Below are positions 51,655 through 63,113 of a DNA stretch of 64,000 nucleotides, in pieces. The position numbers and the translations under genes are program-made. Where the stretch lies: NCBI GenBank assembly GCA_030220185.1, contig JASPKZ010000419.1, positions 3,615,501-3,679,500 of the forward strand. The letters are read 5' to 3'. This DNA is from Diploptera punctata (taxonomy: Eukaryota > Arthropoda > Insecta > Blattodea > Blaberidae). Numbering within the stretch: the stretch's first letter is position 1; each line of letters begins with the position of its first letter. Below the pieces are notes generated by a model. It did not search any database and was not told the origin of the DNA. It saw only the letters and a program-made list of their open reading frames with translations.

Positions 51655-52700
51655 TGAACGTTATGGCTTATGTTTATGCATTCAATGAATTAGAAGATAT
51701 GCAAGAGGTGAGGCAAGAGGAAATGCGCATGCAGCTGCAAAAATGTACAGAGAATGATATCCTGGCAGACAACATCCTCATCATTCAACTTTCCAAACCA
51801 TCCACCGGCGTCTACGAGAAACTGGAACCCTGGTGGTGCATAAACCGGACGAACTCGTACCCTGCATTTAGAAGAAGAGGTACTCGACAGGATACGAGAG
51901 AATCCTTCTACCAGTACACGATCAATTGCACGTTCCATGGGTACAAACCACGTCAGCATGTGGAAGGTCTTGCAGGAAGAAGGACTCCACCCCTTCCATT
52001 ATTTGAAGGTACGGTGCTTTACACCGTAAGACTTCAGACCTCGCGTGCAGCTTTGTAACTGGGTCTGAGCGGCTGGTTGAGCAGCCTGATTTCTTTTCAA
52101 AAGTGCTTCTTACCGACGAGGTTTATTTTACAAGAGAAGGGGTTATTTTAAACCACAGGAATAGCCATATTTGGGAATATGATCATCCATTTGCCATTGT
52201 AGAGAGAGGCTATCAACACAGGTTTGCCTTAACATATGAGCTGGTATAATTTCCAATTACACCATTGATCATTATCTTCTGCCCCCACGGTTAAATTGTC
52301 ATATGTTACAGACAGACGTTCTTCTTGCATTCCTGGAAGAAGTCAGTCTTCATATCCGACGTCAGATGTGAATCCAGCAAGTCTGAGCTCCTTCTCACTT
52401 TGACAGGAATGTTAGGAGCCATCTGGATGTCTTCCCTGGACATTGGATTGGTCGCAGCGGACCCTGTAGCGTGGTCTGACATACACCTGATCTCACTCCA
52501 GATTGATTCCTATGGGGATACCTTAAGAGTCTCGCGTATCAGACTCCAGTCGACTTACATGAGGAGTTACTGGCGAGAATTTTGGCTGCCTGTGACGAAA
52601 TCAGAATTACTCCAGGAATCTTTGAAGGAGTGCGAGCATCATTTCTGCGCAGATACAATTTGTGCTTACTCTAACAAGGGCAACATTTTGAACAGTACCT
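51655..52700 (+). pseudogene. T1 transposase pseudogene
   Basis: N-terminal part (AYVYAFNELEDMQEVRQEEM) resembles arthropod HTH/DUF4817-type starts. Next come RQDTRESFYQY and a HTH-like segment. After the stop near 52058, another frame has LLTDEVYFTREGV with the first catalytic Asp, NSHIWEYDHPFA and ERGYQHRFA. Around 52470 a third frame has PDLTP, WGYLKSLAYQTPVDLHEELL and PGIFEGVRASFLRR, matching the final Glu/Asp region and tail of Tc3/mariner-like proteins. At least three frame breaks. Confidence 0.75.
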
Positions 52701-52815
52701 ATGTTGCTGTTTTTGAAGCAAACACGAATAAAGGGATTTTATTTTCTGTATGCTTAAATCATGCCTCCTTTACTAAGTATACTGTAATATAATATAACAA
52801 GTTGGTTTTCATGTT

Positions 52816-52819
<4 letters not shown>

Positions 52820-52857
<38 letters not shown>
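52820..52857. repeat. (TTA)n microsatellite
   Basis: Between T1 copy 2 and LINE-B; about eleven units. Confidence 0.9.
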
Positions 52858-53002
52858 ACGAGCCAAATGAGGTAAATTTAGAGCAATTGGGTAGTGTTAG
52901 ACGGGAAACCACCAAGTTACTAAAGAGTAAAAAGAGGGAATATTTGAGAGAGAAGATTAATGATCTTGAAATGAACGCAAAAAATAGGAACATTAGAGAA
53001 TT

Positions 53003-53629
53003 CATCATCATCATAGTACATTCACGAATTTAGGCCATTTGTTGACCTGTTTCGGCCTCAAGAGAAACACCATCCAGAAGTCTTTTGAGTGGACGTCCTG
53101 GTCTTCTTCTTCCTGCGGGTTGATATCTTAACATTAGTTTGGGTATTCTGTGATCTTCCATTCGATGAACATGTTGTATCCATCTTGACTTATAATCAGA
53201 AATTTTGTTTTCTAAAGATTCCATGTGTAATTCTTCTAAGATGTCTTCATTTTTTTTGTGATCTAGTAGTGTGTATCCTGCAGTCCTCCGAAGATATCTC
53301 ATTTCAGCAGATCTAAGTCTCTGTATATCCTTCTGTTTCAACGTCCATACTTCGCTACCATACAAAAGAGTTGGAAGAGCCAGTGTTTTATACACTTTCA
53401 GTCTTGAATGCTTTTGGACTAACTGTGGCTTGAAGATAGAATTTATTAACCCTAAAATTCTTAAAAATTTAGATATTTTTGCATTTACATCCTTTTCTTC
53501 TTCATATGAGATATTGCATCCTAGATATGTAAAATTATTCACCTGCTCCAAAATTTTATTGTCCAGTACAATTTTACTTCTGACAGGATCTACACCTTGA
53601 AATGCCATAATTTTTGTTTTTTCTGTAGA
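53003..53629 (-). mobile_element. LINE-G 3' fragment nested in LINE-B, 9-bp TSD
   Basis: Flanked by TAGAGAATT at 52994-53002 and 53630-53638. The minus frame 53608-53030 (192 codons) is intact and holds the post-RT part of a LINE protein: FTYLGCNISYEEEKDV, LLYGSEVWTLKQ, MRYLRRTAGYTLLDHKKNED and QPAGRRRPGRPLKRLLDG, with a stop near a (TGA)n tail. 5' truncation removed RT and endonuclease. The open frame and intact TSD suggest a recent insertion. Confidence 0.9.
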
Positions 53630-53638
53630 TAGAGAATT

Positions 53639-54992
53639 ATATCAGGGAATTAGTATAGAGAAGAAAGGGTTTCAGGCTAGAACAAACATAATTCGGAATG
53701 AAAATGGGGATATGATTGCAGATTCTAAGAGTATATTAAACAGATGGAAAAGTTACTTTAATCAGCTATTAAATGTACATACAGAACAAGACATTGAGGA
53801 GGATAAGTTACAGACAGCAGAAATGCTAGTCGCGGAGCCAAGTGCATTAGAGGTTGAAATGGCGATTGAAAAATTGAAGATGTATAAAGCATCAGGTTCA
53901 GATGAGATCCCAGCAGAACTGATAAAATCAGGGGGAGAAAAATTGATGGACAAGATACGTTGGTTGCTTAGTATGATTTGGGAAAAAGAAGCTCTTCCAG
54001 ATGAATGGAAGGAATCAATTATCTTACCAATTTGTAAGAAAGGAGATAAAACTGATTGCAACAACTACAGGGGCATCTCATTACTTTCAAGTTCGTACAA
54101 AATTCTAACAAATATATTAGTAAGCAGACTTACTCCCTATATTGATGACATTCTAGGAGATCATCAATGTGCATTTAGAAGAAACAGGTCTACAACAGAT
54201 CAGATTTTTAGTATAAGACAGATTTTAGAAAAGAAATGGGAATATAATGGTACTGTACATCAACTATATGTAGACTTCAAAAAAGCATATGATTCAATTA
54301 AGAGGGAGAAGTTATATAGTATCCTGCTGGAGTTCGGAATTCCTAAAAAGTTAGTTAGACTTATACGAATGTGTCTAAATGGCTCAAAGAGTAGGGTGCG
54401 TGTAGGCAAACAGTTTTCAGACACTTTTGAAATCCAGAATGGGTTGAAGCAAGGAGATGCACTATCTCCTCTACTATTTAATTTTGTACTAGAGCATGCC
54501 ATTAAATCTTTAGAGAATGAGGAAGGCTTACAACTCAATGGTATTAATAAGCTGTTAGTTTATGCTGATGATGTAGTACTACTGGCCGATAGCGAGGAGA
54601 TACTAAAGGCCAACACGCGCACACTATTGAGTAACACTAAGAAATTGGGACTGGAAGTAAATAACAATAAAACTAAATATATGGTCACACGTAGAAATTC
54701 AGTATATAATGGAAATGGACAGCTAAGGACAAATGAAGGAAATTTTGAGGAAGTGGCTGAATTCAAATACCTAGGAACAATAATCACAAATAGGAATGAG
54801 ATGCACAAAGAAATTAAACATAGGCTCAATTCTGGAAATGCGTGCTATTATGCATTACAGAGACTTTTGATGTCCCAACTCCTTTCAAAAAACATTAAAC
54901 TGAAAATATATAAAACTATTATTTTACCAGTTATATTATATGGGTGCGAAACATGGATTCTTACTTTAAGGGAAGAAATGAGATTATTATGA
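53639..54992 (+). pseudogene. LINE-B reverse transcriptase (open but incomplete)
   Basis: A 426-codon frame (53712-54992) has RT motifs in order: LKMYKASGSDEIPAELIKSG, CKKGDKTDCNNYRGISLLSS, YVDFKKAYDSIKRE, GLKQGDALSPLLFN and the catalytic VYADDVVLLA near 54565, then EFKYLGTIITNRNE and LYGCETWIL. The C-terminal block continues frame-shifted to 55370 (KPERKHPIGRPRTRWENN, WVR end). No endonuclease because of truncation. RT belongs to the RTE-like group. Confidence 0.88.
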
Positions 54993-55389
54993 GTATTTGA
55001 GAATAAAGCACTTAGGAAATTTTTTGGACCAAAGAGAGACAAACAGACAGGAGAATGGAGAAGACTGCATAACAGTGAATACATGGTCTTTATAGGAAGC
55101 CAGGTATAATAAGAACAGTTAAGTCTTGTAGGCTGTGATAGGCAGGACGTGTGGCACATTTGGGGAATAAAAGACGTACATGGAGGCTTCTAGTAGGAAA
55201 CCAGAGAGAAAACACCCAATTGGTAGACCAAGAACGAGGTGGGAGAATAACATTAACTATGATTTGAGGAAAGTAGATTATACAGAGAATGATCGGAAAG
55301 GATTAGCTCAGGAAAGGGATGTATGGAGAGCTTATGTCCGCATGGCCATGAACCTATGGGTTCGATAGTGCCAGTGAGTAAGTAAGTAA

Positions 55390-55390
55390 G

Positions 55391-55445
<55 letters not shown>

Positions 55446-55450
55446 GATTA
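55390..55450. repeat. (ATT)n tail of LINE-B
   Basis: About 18 ATT units; mariner is inserted in this tract, which continues at 56767-56850. Confidence 0.9.
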
Positions 55451-56765
55451 CGAGGGCGGATCGGAAAGTAACGCACAATCATTTTTTTAAGTTTAATAGT
55501 AAAAAAAAGGAAAAAATCACAAATGAACTTACATCTTTTACCTACTTTTCGACATAGTCACCAACTTTCTCAACACATTTTTCCCATCGTGTTACCAGTT
55601 TCAATATGCCCTGTTCGTAGAAGTCCGTTTGGTTGGAGTGTAGCCATCTGCGCACTGCTGATTTCACTTCCACATCTGTCTCAAAGCGTTTGCCGGCCAG
55701 GAATTTCTTCATGGGACCAAACAGATGAAAGTCCGATGGTGCAATATCCGGACTTATGGTGGATGCTGGAGCACCTCCCAACCAAATTCGGCGATTTTCT
55801 GACGAACGACAGCAGCAACATGGGGGCGAGCATTGTCATGAAGAAGTTTAACGTTAATGTTGTGACGTTTGTCACGAATGGCCGACGCAACTTCACCAAA
55901 GTTTTAATGTAGGCCGCAGCATTCACAGTGGTCCCGTGTTCAGCAAAGTCCACCAATAAAACACCATGCATATCCCAGAACACTGTCACAAGCACTTTCC
56001 TGGCAGATTGAGTCACTTTGAATTTTTTCTTTACTGGGGAAACCAGCATGTTTCTACTCCATTGATGCCTGCTTTGTTTCGGGCGTGTAGTGGTACGCCC
56101 ACGACTCATCACCTGTGACGATTCCTTCCAGAAAGTCATGTCCTTGTGCGGTGTGTACCGCGTTAAGTGATCCAAGCTTGCCATCATTCGCTGGCCCTTG
56201 TGGTCGTCTGTCAGGTTCTTAGGCACCCAGCGAGCACTAACTTTACGGAATTTCAAATTTTCATGAACAATATCGTACACCGCACCATAGGAAATGTTGA
56301 ACTTCTGCGATAAGGCTCGCAGTTGCACACGCCGGTCGTTCAGAATTGCCGCCTCAATGCCTCTGACATTCTGCGGGATTGCTGCTGTTGTCGGCCGGCC
56401 GGAGCGTGGCGAATTACTAAGGTTCACGCGTCCCTCTTGGAAGAATGTGCACCACCTGGAGACATTGCTACGGTCCATACAATCATCCCCATACACGCCA
56501 CGCATGTCCCTGTGAATTTCACTGGGTTTATGCCCTTTGGCCCACAAAAATCGAACAACACTTCTCTGTTCCTCACAGGTGGACGACTGTAGCATGCGCG
56601 CCATCTTTGTTGCATAGTTCAAGCTTCTCTCGCAAGAGGTGCACCTGAGAAAAAAATACCATCTGTAGTGAAAACTTCAAACTATATCTCTGTGAAATTT
56701 CAACATTCTAGCTCCAATACCAAGGCAGAAAAAAATTATTGTGCGTTACTTTCCGATCCGCCCTC

Positions 56766-56766
<1 letters not shown>
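55451..56766 (-). mobile_element. mariner element with TA TSD
   Basis: 1316 bp. TIRs begin CGAGGGCGGATCGGAAAGTA and are identical for 29 bp, with TA at 55449-55450 and 56767-56768 inside the (ATT)n tail of LINE-B. Length, TIR position and transposase are those of a classic mariner. Confidence 0.95.
55542..56622 (-). pseudogene. mariner transposase, frameshifted
   Basis: N-terminal HTH pair at 56580-56400 (RSVVRFLWAKGHKPSEIHRD, DRSNVSRWCTFFQEGRVNLS), the RPTTAA linker, and KVLVTVFWDMHGVLLVDF near 55970. The C-terminal frame 55781-55542 has the mariner signature SPDIAPSDFHLFGPMKKFL with its final Asp (DD34D), then a stop after DYVEK. Frame breaks near 56125 and near 55850, around the first and second catalytic Asp, disable it. 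Few other changes, so a fairly young copy. Confidence 0.92.
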
Positions 56767-56809
<43 letters not shown>

Positions 56810-57294
56810 TATTATTATATTATTATTATTATTATCATTATTTCTGAATGTTAACATCTTTACTTTAAAACAACTTATGAATACGAATTTGATAGCCTTT
56901 ACTATTTGTCCACTGGCAAGTCAAACAATAGTAGACCTTAATTTATTTATTTATTTATTTATTTTGTTATGCCGTTCTTTCATGTTTCGGCTAAGTTTCG
57001 CGTCATAAGACTTGGTGCTACATTCATACAGTATTATATTAACCTCAAATAATGGATACGCTAATGCATAAATAGCGTGGTTATTTCGATCGTCTGACCA
57101 TGCTATTTTCACTTACGAATACATACTATAGTTACGTAGTGTGCTATACAGTATTCATTCTTTTACACTAGTACAGAATATTGTCATTTATTACTTTCGT
57201 GCGTCATACTAACATAAATTCTACAGTGTTTTGTACTAAATTTCGTAACATTTTACACAAGAAAGAAATAATATTAAAAAATAAAAATAATGAC

Positions 57295-57382
57295 AGCATG
57301 TCTGAGGTTTGAACTTTGAATATCACATTCCTAACGAACGATATTTCATACCTGGCACGTTACCACTGAGCTAAATGGCCTC
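57295..57382 (-). repeat. tRNA-like sequence, left arm of the palindrome
   Basis: Minus strand: TTTAGCTCAGTGGTAACGTG (box A-like), long spacer, AAAGTTCAAACCTC (box B-like). Better box A than its partner on the right arm. Acceptor stem not convincing. Confidence 0.5.
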
Positions 57383-57596
57383 ACGAACTCAGTCCGCAAA
57401 AGAAGGCTACACCATATAACAGCTTGTCAACGAAATCTTCGAAATATTGTCAGTGGCATACTGGCTCCTAACACATTTATTATTATAACTTGCAAATTTG
57501 AACTTTTAGACTATAAGTTTCATATCTCAAACTGTTAATCTAAGGCACCTATACAATACCTGAAAGTTTGTCGGTGCTATTCATTAACACTCTGCG

Positions 57597-57634
<38 letters not shown>

Positions 57635-57852
57635 GAGTATTAATGAATAAAACCGACAAACTTTCAGGTATTGTAGAGGAGGTTTTAGATAAACAATTTG
57701 AGATATGCAACTTGTAGTCCATAAGTTCATATTTTCACGTTATAATATAAAATGTGTTAGGAGATAGTACGCTACTGACAATATTTAGAAGATTCGTGAT
57801 CAGCTGTTACATAATGCAGCCTTCTTTTGCGGTAAAACCTCTTGCTATTATT

Positions 57853-57932
57853 GAGCTCAGTGCTAACGTGTCAGTTATGGAATATCCTCCGTTCGGAAAG
57901 TGAAATTCAAGGTTCAAACCTCAGACATGCTG
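57853..57932 (+). repeat. tRNA-like sequence, right arm of the palindrome
   Basis: Plus strand: TTGAGCTCAGTGCTAACGTG and AAGGTTCAAACCTC with about 35 bases between, followed by a T-rich run. Inverted paralogue of 57295-57382. Confidence 0.5.
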
Positions 57933-58335
57933 ATCTTTTATTTTTTATGTTCTTTATTTCTTGCGTAAGATGTTTGGAAATTTAGTACAAAATACTGTAG
58001 AATTTATTTTAGTATGATGCACGAAAGTAATAAACAACAATATTCTGTACTTGTGCAAAAGAAGGAATGCTGTATAGCACACAGGAACTACACATGGTTC
58101 AGACGGACGAGATAACAAGGCTGTTTATGTATTAGCATAACCATTACTTCAGATAAAAATAATAGCACTAAGTCTTATGACGTGAAACTTAGTAGAAACA
58201 TGAAAGAAAGGTATAACAAAATAAATGAATAATTAAATTAAGACCCACTAATGTTTGACTTGACAGTTGAAGAATAATAAAGGAAATCGAATTCGTTATC
58301 ATTGCCTTATTATACAGTAAAGATGTTAACATATA

Positions 58336-58377
<42 letters not shown>

Positions 58378-58456
58378 GTGGTGGTGATGGTGATGGTGAT
58401 GATGCTGATGATGATCATGATGATAATAATAGTAATAATAATAGTAATAATAATAA

Positions 58457-58500
<44 letters not shown>
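58336..58500. repeat. (AAT)n-rich microsatellite
   Basis: Interrupted AAT, GGT and GAT runs; the Asn- or Tyr-rich ORFs seen here are artefacts of this tract. Confidence 0.95.
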
Positions 58501-58885
58501 TAAAGTACTTAGGAAAATGTTTGGACCAAAGAGAGATGAACAAATAGGTGAATGGAGAAGACTTCTAAACAATGAACTACATGGTCTTTATAGGAAGCCA
58601 GATATAATAACAGTTAAGTCTCGTAGACTGCGATGGGCAGGACATGTTGCACGTATGGGGATTGAAAGACTTGCATGGAAGCTTCTTGTAGGAAAGCCAG
58701 AGGGAAAACGCCCAGTTGGTAGACCAAGAATGACGTGGGAGAATAACATTAACAATGATTTGAGGGAAGTAGATTATACAGGGAATGATTGGAAAGCATT
58801 AGCTCAGGATAGGGATGTATGGAGAGCTAATGTCCGCGCGGCCATGAACCTTTGGGTTCGATAGTGCCAGTGAGTAAGTAATTAT
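58501..58885 (+). mobile_element. LINE-B 3' tail, best-preserved copy
   Basis: A 115-codon open frame (58517-58864) keeps the LINE-B C-terminus: FGPKRDEQIGEWRRL, RRLRWAGHVARM, GKPEGKRPVGRPRMTWENNI and WKALAQDRDVWR, ending WVR at a stop. Lies between (AAT)n and a reversed T1 3' end. Confidence 0.88.
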
Positions 58886-58889
58886 TAAT

Positions 58890-58998
58890 AATAAATGAAA
58901 ACCAACTTTTTATTATATTACACTTAGAAAAGGAGGCATGATTTAAAAATACAGATAAATAAAATCTCTATATTTATGTTTGCTTCAAAAACATTATA
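58890..58998 (-). mobile_element. T1 3'-end fragment
   Basis: The reverse complement matches T1 copy 2 at about 52700-52810 (TTTTTGAAGCAAACA, AATCATGCCTCCTTT, AAGTTGGTTTTCAT). Adjacent to a LINE-B end, as in copy 2. Confidence 0.75.
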
Positions 58999-59077
58999 TC
59001 AGGAGCTCGGGGAAGGAATTTCGAATCTGATAACTGTAATTTATTTACATTCGCCCTTCCGTCCCTGAGCTCTTGAT
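58997..59077. repeat. Short hairpin
   Basis: ATATCAGGAGCTCGGGGAAG at 58997 pairs with the complement at about 59050-59077 with a few mismatches; 25-bp centre. No coding signal. Confidence 0.6.
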
Positions 59078-59229
59078 ATGTAATTTAAATTTGGCGTATG
59101 TCCAGCAAATGTTTTTTAAGGTAAGTTGATAACTTTGGTGCGCTTGCAGGCGCATGATCCATGTTGCAGTTGCAGGCTAGTGTTAGTTACATTTTGTTTT
59201 CTAAGTTGAAGCTACATCGACAGGGTATT
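59078..59229. other. Spacer
   Basis: Nothing recognised. Confidence 0.4.
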
Positions 59230-62200
59230 GTATCACATTTATTTACGTCTATTGGATTCTTATGCTACTGATGCACTAAACACTTTTCAACCATTTATAA
59301 TAACGTTTCGTACTATTTTAAACATTTTGAAACCATTTTATAAACATTTTTTACGATTTTTAAATATTTATAAATTACTGGAATATTCTGCATCGGGTTC
59401 TAGAGATGAAGAAATGCTTCATGTAACATCCGCTAGGTGGCTCTGAAATCGGTGTTGCCAACATTTGAAAATAATTCCAAACCATAATTAGTGTTAGTGT
59501 ACGTAAAATTAGTTTATAGTTTTATTAAATAATATGCATGTAAATTGTTTTGTTAGGTTAGCAAATGGGAAGTTAGTTTACGTCAATTTTTTTAGCATTT
59601 GGGAATTTATTCCCAAAGTTGGTAATGCCGATTTCAGAGCCATCTACCAGAAGCTACATTAACCATTACAGCAACTCGCGCATGCGCACAGCGATTCTGT
59701 GGAACTTAGAAGAATTTGTGTGTACCCATTTCCCGGAACTTATCCAAAAATATATCAGCAAAGATAAATAGGCTACTGTTCTTCCATCATTTATTTTTAT
59801 TTTTAGATTATGAATTACAAGTTAGTGTACATCCATTTCTAAAAGTGTGTTTGGGAATTTATTGCAAAAGTTAGTCATATCGACTGCACAGATCGTCCTG
59901 CCACCTATGGAGAAGTTCATAACCCTTGCACATGAGCATTACTATTTACAGGACTTGAAAAATTCATTGTGTGGCATAAAGTGTAGTTTTTTCATAATCG
60001 TAAACAATGTTTTAAGAATCGTTAGAAAGTGTTTAAAATAGTAAGAAATGTTAATAAAAACGGAACACTTACTAAATACTTTAATAACATTTGCCATGGC
60101 TATTTTAGAAATTCAGTGACTTCGGCCTAAATAAACAGTGACATGGTATTGCAGGTGAAGTCAAAGATAATTACATGAATGTGTTTCAGAATACAAAATA
60201 TCACCTCAAATCACATTAGACATTGGGAGTACCAATCAGAAATTAACCAGTTAATCGTGAATAATACTTTCTCCTTTTTTAATTGTTAGCATATTTTGGA
60301 TAAGGTCCAAAAAATGGGTGCACACAAATTCTTCTAAGTTCCAATTACTAGAAAATAACAGTGCACATGCACATGAGTTTATAGACCTGTCACTAGGTGG
60401 AACAACATATCAACATATCTTTGAAGTCCTATGGAAAGTTTATAGAGCTGTCACTAGATGGCAGCACGTGCGGTATGACCAACCTTCAAAATAAGTTCCC
60501 AAACATTTATTAGAAATGGATGTATACTAAATTCTCCCTTCCTAACGCAACAAAATAAATTACGTCTATATTATTTACTGAAGTGTACTCTAATCTGATG
60601 TACACTAACTAACACTAATACTAACCTAGTAGCAACATAGGAAGAGGAGGGGGAAATACTATCACAATATTGTCTAAAAATGCCATAATGTTGCGTTTCT
60701 TGTAAATAAATAAGAATCAAAAAATTGTGAAGTAATGTTATACATATTATTGACATTTAAAATATTACAAAGTGGACCTATTATTAAAACAGAAGAATTA
60801 TATAGAGTAACAGCATTACTCGAATATACTATGGAAAATTATGGGAAAGGTAATGTAATCTTGAGCCATAAAAGTAGTGGTGCAATTTGTTATTGTAAAG
60901 GTTATTCACACCTTATTGCCATCTGTTGATAAAAAACACCCACTACACTTATGTAGAAGTTAGAAGAAATGATTGAGAGATTTCACCTATATTATAAATA
61001 TCTCAACAATAATAAAAATCTGGAAAAACTTTAGTTTGATCTCTATAATAAATTTCCTAATTCCGACAGAACAACACTGCAATGTTGAATTGTTTATAGA
61101 GTTGATGCTAGGTGGAACCATGTAGCTGTGAAATTAATGTGACCAACTTTGCAATAAATTTCCAAACAATTGTTAGAAATGCTTGTACACCAACTGTCCC
61201 CTTCCTAACATGAAAACAATAAATTACATGCATACTATTTAATGAAGTGTACACTAATCTGATGTACACTAACTTGTTCCATTGGAGCTTAACAAAAAGA
61301 AGTTAATTTCTTGAAATATGGTGTCGAATTAATTACAAATATTGGTATCACTGAATTCACTGCCATCTAATGGAAGTTACATTAAGCATTTGCCCATCTG
61401 ACTCACGCGCATTGTCATTCTGTAGAACTTCAGAGATATCATTGCATAACATAGATAAATATTTAATAATTGTCAAAAAAATGTTATAAATATCGTTGAA
61501 AAACATTAAAAATGGTAAGAAATGGTAGTAAAGACTGAAGAAGTAAGTAGAGCAACAATATTACAAGAATATAGCATGGAAAATACAGGTGAAATTAATG
61601 TATAGTTGAGCCAAATTTATTTTAAGAATCATTACAGAATGTTAAAATATTAGGAAATCTTAGTAAAAAACAGAAAAAAATAAATAGTGCAAACAGTGAC
61701 AAATTAATATTTCAAGGTGTAGCATAGTGAGAATTAATCTAAAGTTGAGTGCTATTATTAAATAATGTAAAAAGTTTTCTTGAAGTTACCCAGACATTTT
61801 TTTATAAGCCGATACATGGATGTGTATTATTTGTGAAACCAACCTTTGCAATCAATACCCAGACATGTTGTAAAAAAGCAATGTATATTGAAACAACTTC
61901 CAATTGTGAATTTCTTTTTAATTTTGTTAGTTTAGAAATGGGCAGGTAGTGAGTTTCTAGTTTATTGAATGGTATGTATGTTTTTTTTTTATTTTAGAAT
62001 GCAATAGGAATATGTATGTAATCTATTTGATTAGCTTAAGGACATGTAAGTTAGTGTAATGAACTTCACACGTGCACTACTGTTCTCTTTATCTTGTGAA
62101 ATTATTTTAATGAGCTCTTGGAAACTTGTTCCAGTGTGATCATATAGTTTTATAAAATTAGCATTTGTCAAGAACAATAAATTTAAATCCTGACAAACGT

Positions 62201-62808
62201 TGATCGGTTAAATTTTAGTTTACCTTCACTAATAAATTTTCTTAGTCCTACAGCATAACAGTGTGCATGCGCAGAAGCTTATAGAGTTGTCCATAGATGG
62301 AACCACATATATGTGAAGTGTTACAGAAAGTTTATAGAGTTGTTGCTAGATAAAACTGTGTAGCTGTGAAATCAGTATGACCAACCTTCTTAATAAATTC
62401 CCAAACATTTATTAGGAATCTAAAAAGTTACCACAGGGATAGCTGGGTTTTGCGACCAAGCATTCATAGCGACATTGCTTTTAGATCCTTCGATGTCAGC
62501 TTGGATGTGCAGCAACAACCCTCTTCCCCATCTAACAAAATTAATTACATGCATATTATTTAATAAGGCATACACTAATCTGATGTACACTAACTTGTCC
62601 CATCCGAACATAAGAAAATGAACTGCGTGAACAACCATTATTTAATTTTTATTTCTGTTTTTAATGTTTGTCGTTCCGATTTCACAAAATTATCTGCCAT
62701 CTAGTGGAAGTTTCTTTAAGTGTTCTTGCATGCACACAACTATTCTACAGAACTTTGAAGAAATCATTATGTGCTTAGATAAATATTTAGTAATTTTAAA
62801 AGAATGTT
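59230..62808. repeat. Cluster of decayed inverted-repeat units related to the Merlin-like locus
   Basis: Units share a terminal phrase near TTCTNNAGTTCTATAGAA followed by GCATGCGCA. Plus-oriented instances lie near 60325, 61068 and 62243; minus-oriented ones near 59700, 61425 and 62740. Inside are CTAGGTGGAA/CCATCTAGTGGAAG, GTATGACCAAC and CTGATGTACACTAACT (60593, 61253 and 62573, spaced 660 and 1320 bp). At least two units (about 61050-61450 and 62220-62770) have the phrase inverted at both ends, like MITEs. Related sequence flanks the zinc-ribbon ORF at 37.1-37.9 kb. The ORFs in this cluster have no domains. Confidence 0.6.
62422..62502 (+). rRNA. 28S rRNA fragment (pseudogene, ~80 bp)
   Basis: AAAAAGTTACCACAGGGATA, CATTCATAGCGACATTGCTT and GATCCTTCGATGTCAGC match the conserved eukaryotic 28S domain V segment with about ten differences. 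It interrupts a MITE-like unit whose relatives at 60505 and 61165 are continuous at this point. Too short to be a gene. Confidence 0.8.
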
Positions 62809-62817
62809 ATAAGCATC

Positions 62818-63113
62818 TTGTCCACCACTGTCGTCTCGAGGTAGCGTGCTGCCGTTACGCAGCGGGCCCGGGTTCGATTCCTGGTCTGGACAGGCTCCTG
62901 GGTGATGTTTTCTCGGGATTTTTCGTAACCTGTAAGACAAATGTCAGGAAGCATAGGGTTCAACGGACCCTGAAAATCATCCGGCCATCGTCATCCTTCA
63001 CCGGTGTGGAAAGCAACGGGAAGATACCACACATATAATTCCCTAGTAAAGCTGCAAAGCATAGCATGAAATAGAAAGACCTGCTCTCGGGCAGAATTAC
63101 TATGGATGGATGG
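62818..63113 (+). mobile_element. tRNA-derived SINE1, copy 6
   Basis: Flanked by ATAAGCATC at 62809-62817 and 63114-63122. Head CCACCACTGTCGTCTCGAGG, box B-like GGGTTCGATTCC, shortened (ATC)n region, and 3' end GCAGAATTACTATGGATGGA. Confidence 0.9.

Larger units (their letters stand above)
50740..52815 (+). mobile_element. Tc1-like transposon, family T1, copy 2
   Basis: Starts CAGGGTGTTAATGAATAACA after (TA)n. Contains subterminal sequence shared with T1 copy 1, a tRNA-like segment (51318-51385), a transposase relic (51655-52700) and a 3' portion ending near GTTGGTTTTCATG, also found reversed at 58890-58998. The right TIR is missing; (TTA)n and LINE-B follow. Confidence 0.75.
52858..55395 (+). 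mobile_element. LINE-B, 5'-truncated, with nested LINE-G
   Basis: A plus-strand RTE-like LINE. Its frame runs through NEVNLEQLGSVRRE, is split at 53003-53629 by a minus-strand LINE, and resumes exactly after it. It ends near TAGTGCCAGTGAGTAAGTAA followed by (ATT)n. Separate 3' tails of the family occur at 11097, 46220 and 58501. Confidence 0.88.
56850..58350. repeat. 1.5-kb palindrome of two head-to-head T1-type ends
   Basis: Left arm 56850-57594 and right arm 57633-58350 are complementary over most of their length with small indels. Each arm starts at the centre with the T1-type terminus (CAGAGTRTTAATGAATA, then CCGACAAACTTTCAGGTATT), then diverges from T1 copies 1 and 2 after about 80 bp. 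The centre is (TA)n(CA)n, 38 bp. Each arm holds a tRNA-like sequence. The arms end at (ATT)n on the left and (AAT)n on the right. Confidence 0.88.

Noticed and set aside
58189..58572. Long Asn-rich and Tyr-rich ORFs
   Set aside because: They are translations of the (AAT)n microsatellite on both strands; no composition or domain suggests a protein.
62422..62502. Genuine rDNA unit
   Set aside because: Only about 80 bp of 28S are present, with substitutions, inside a dispersed repeat.
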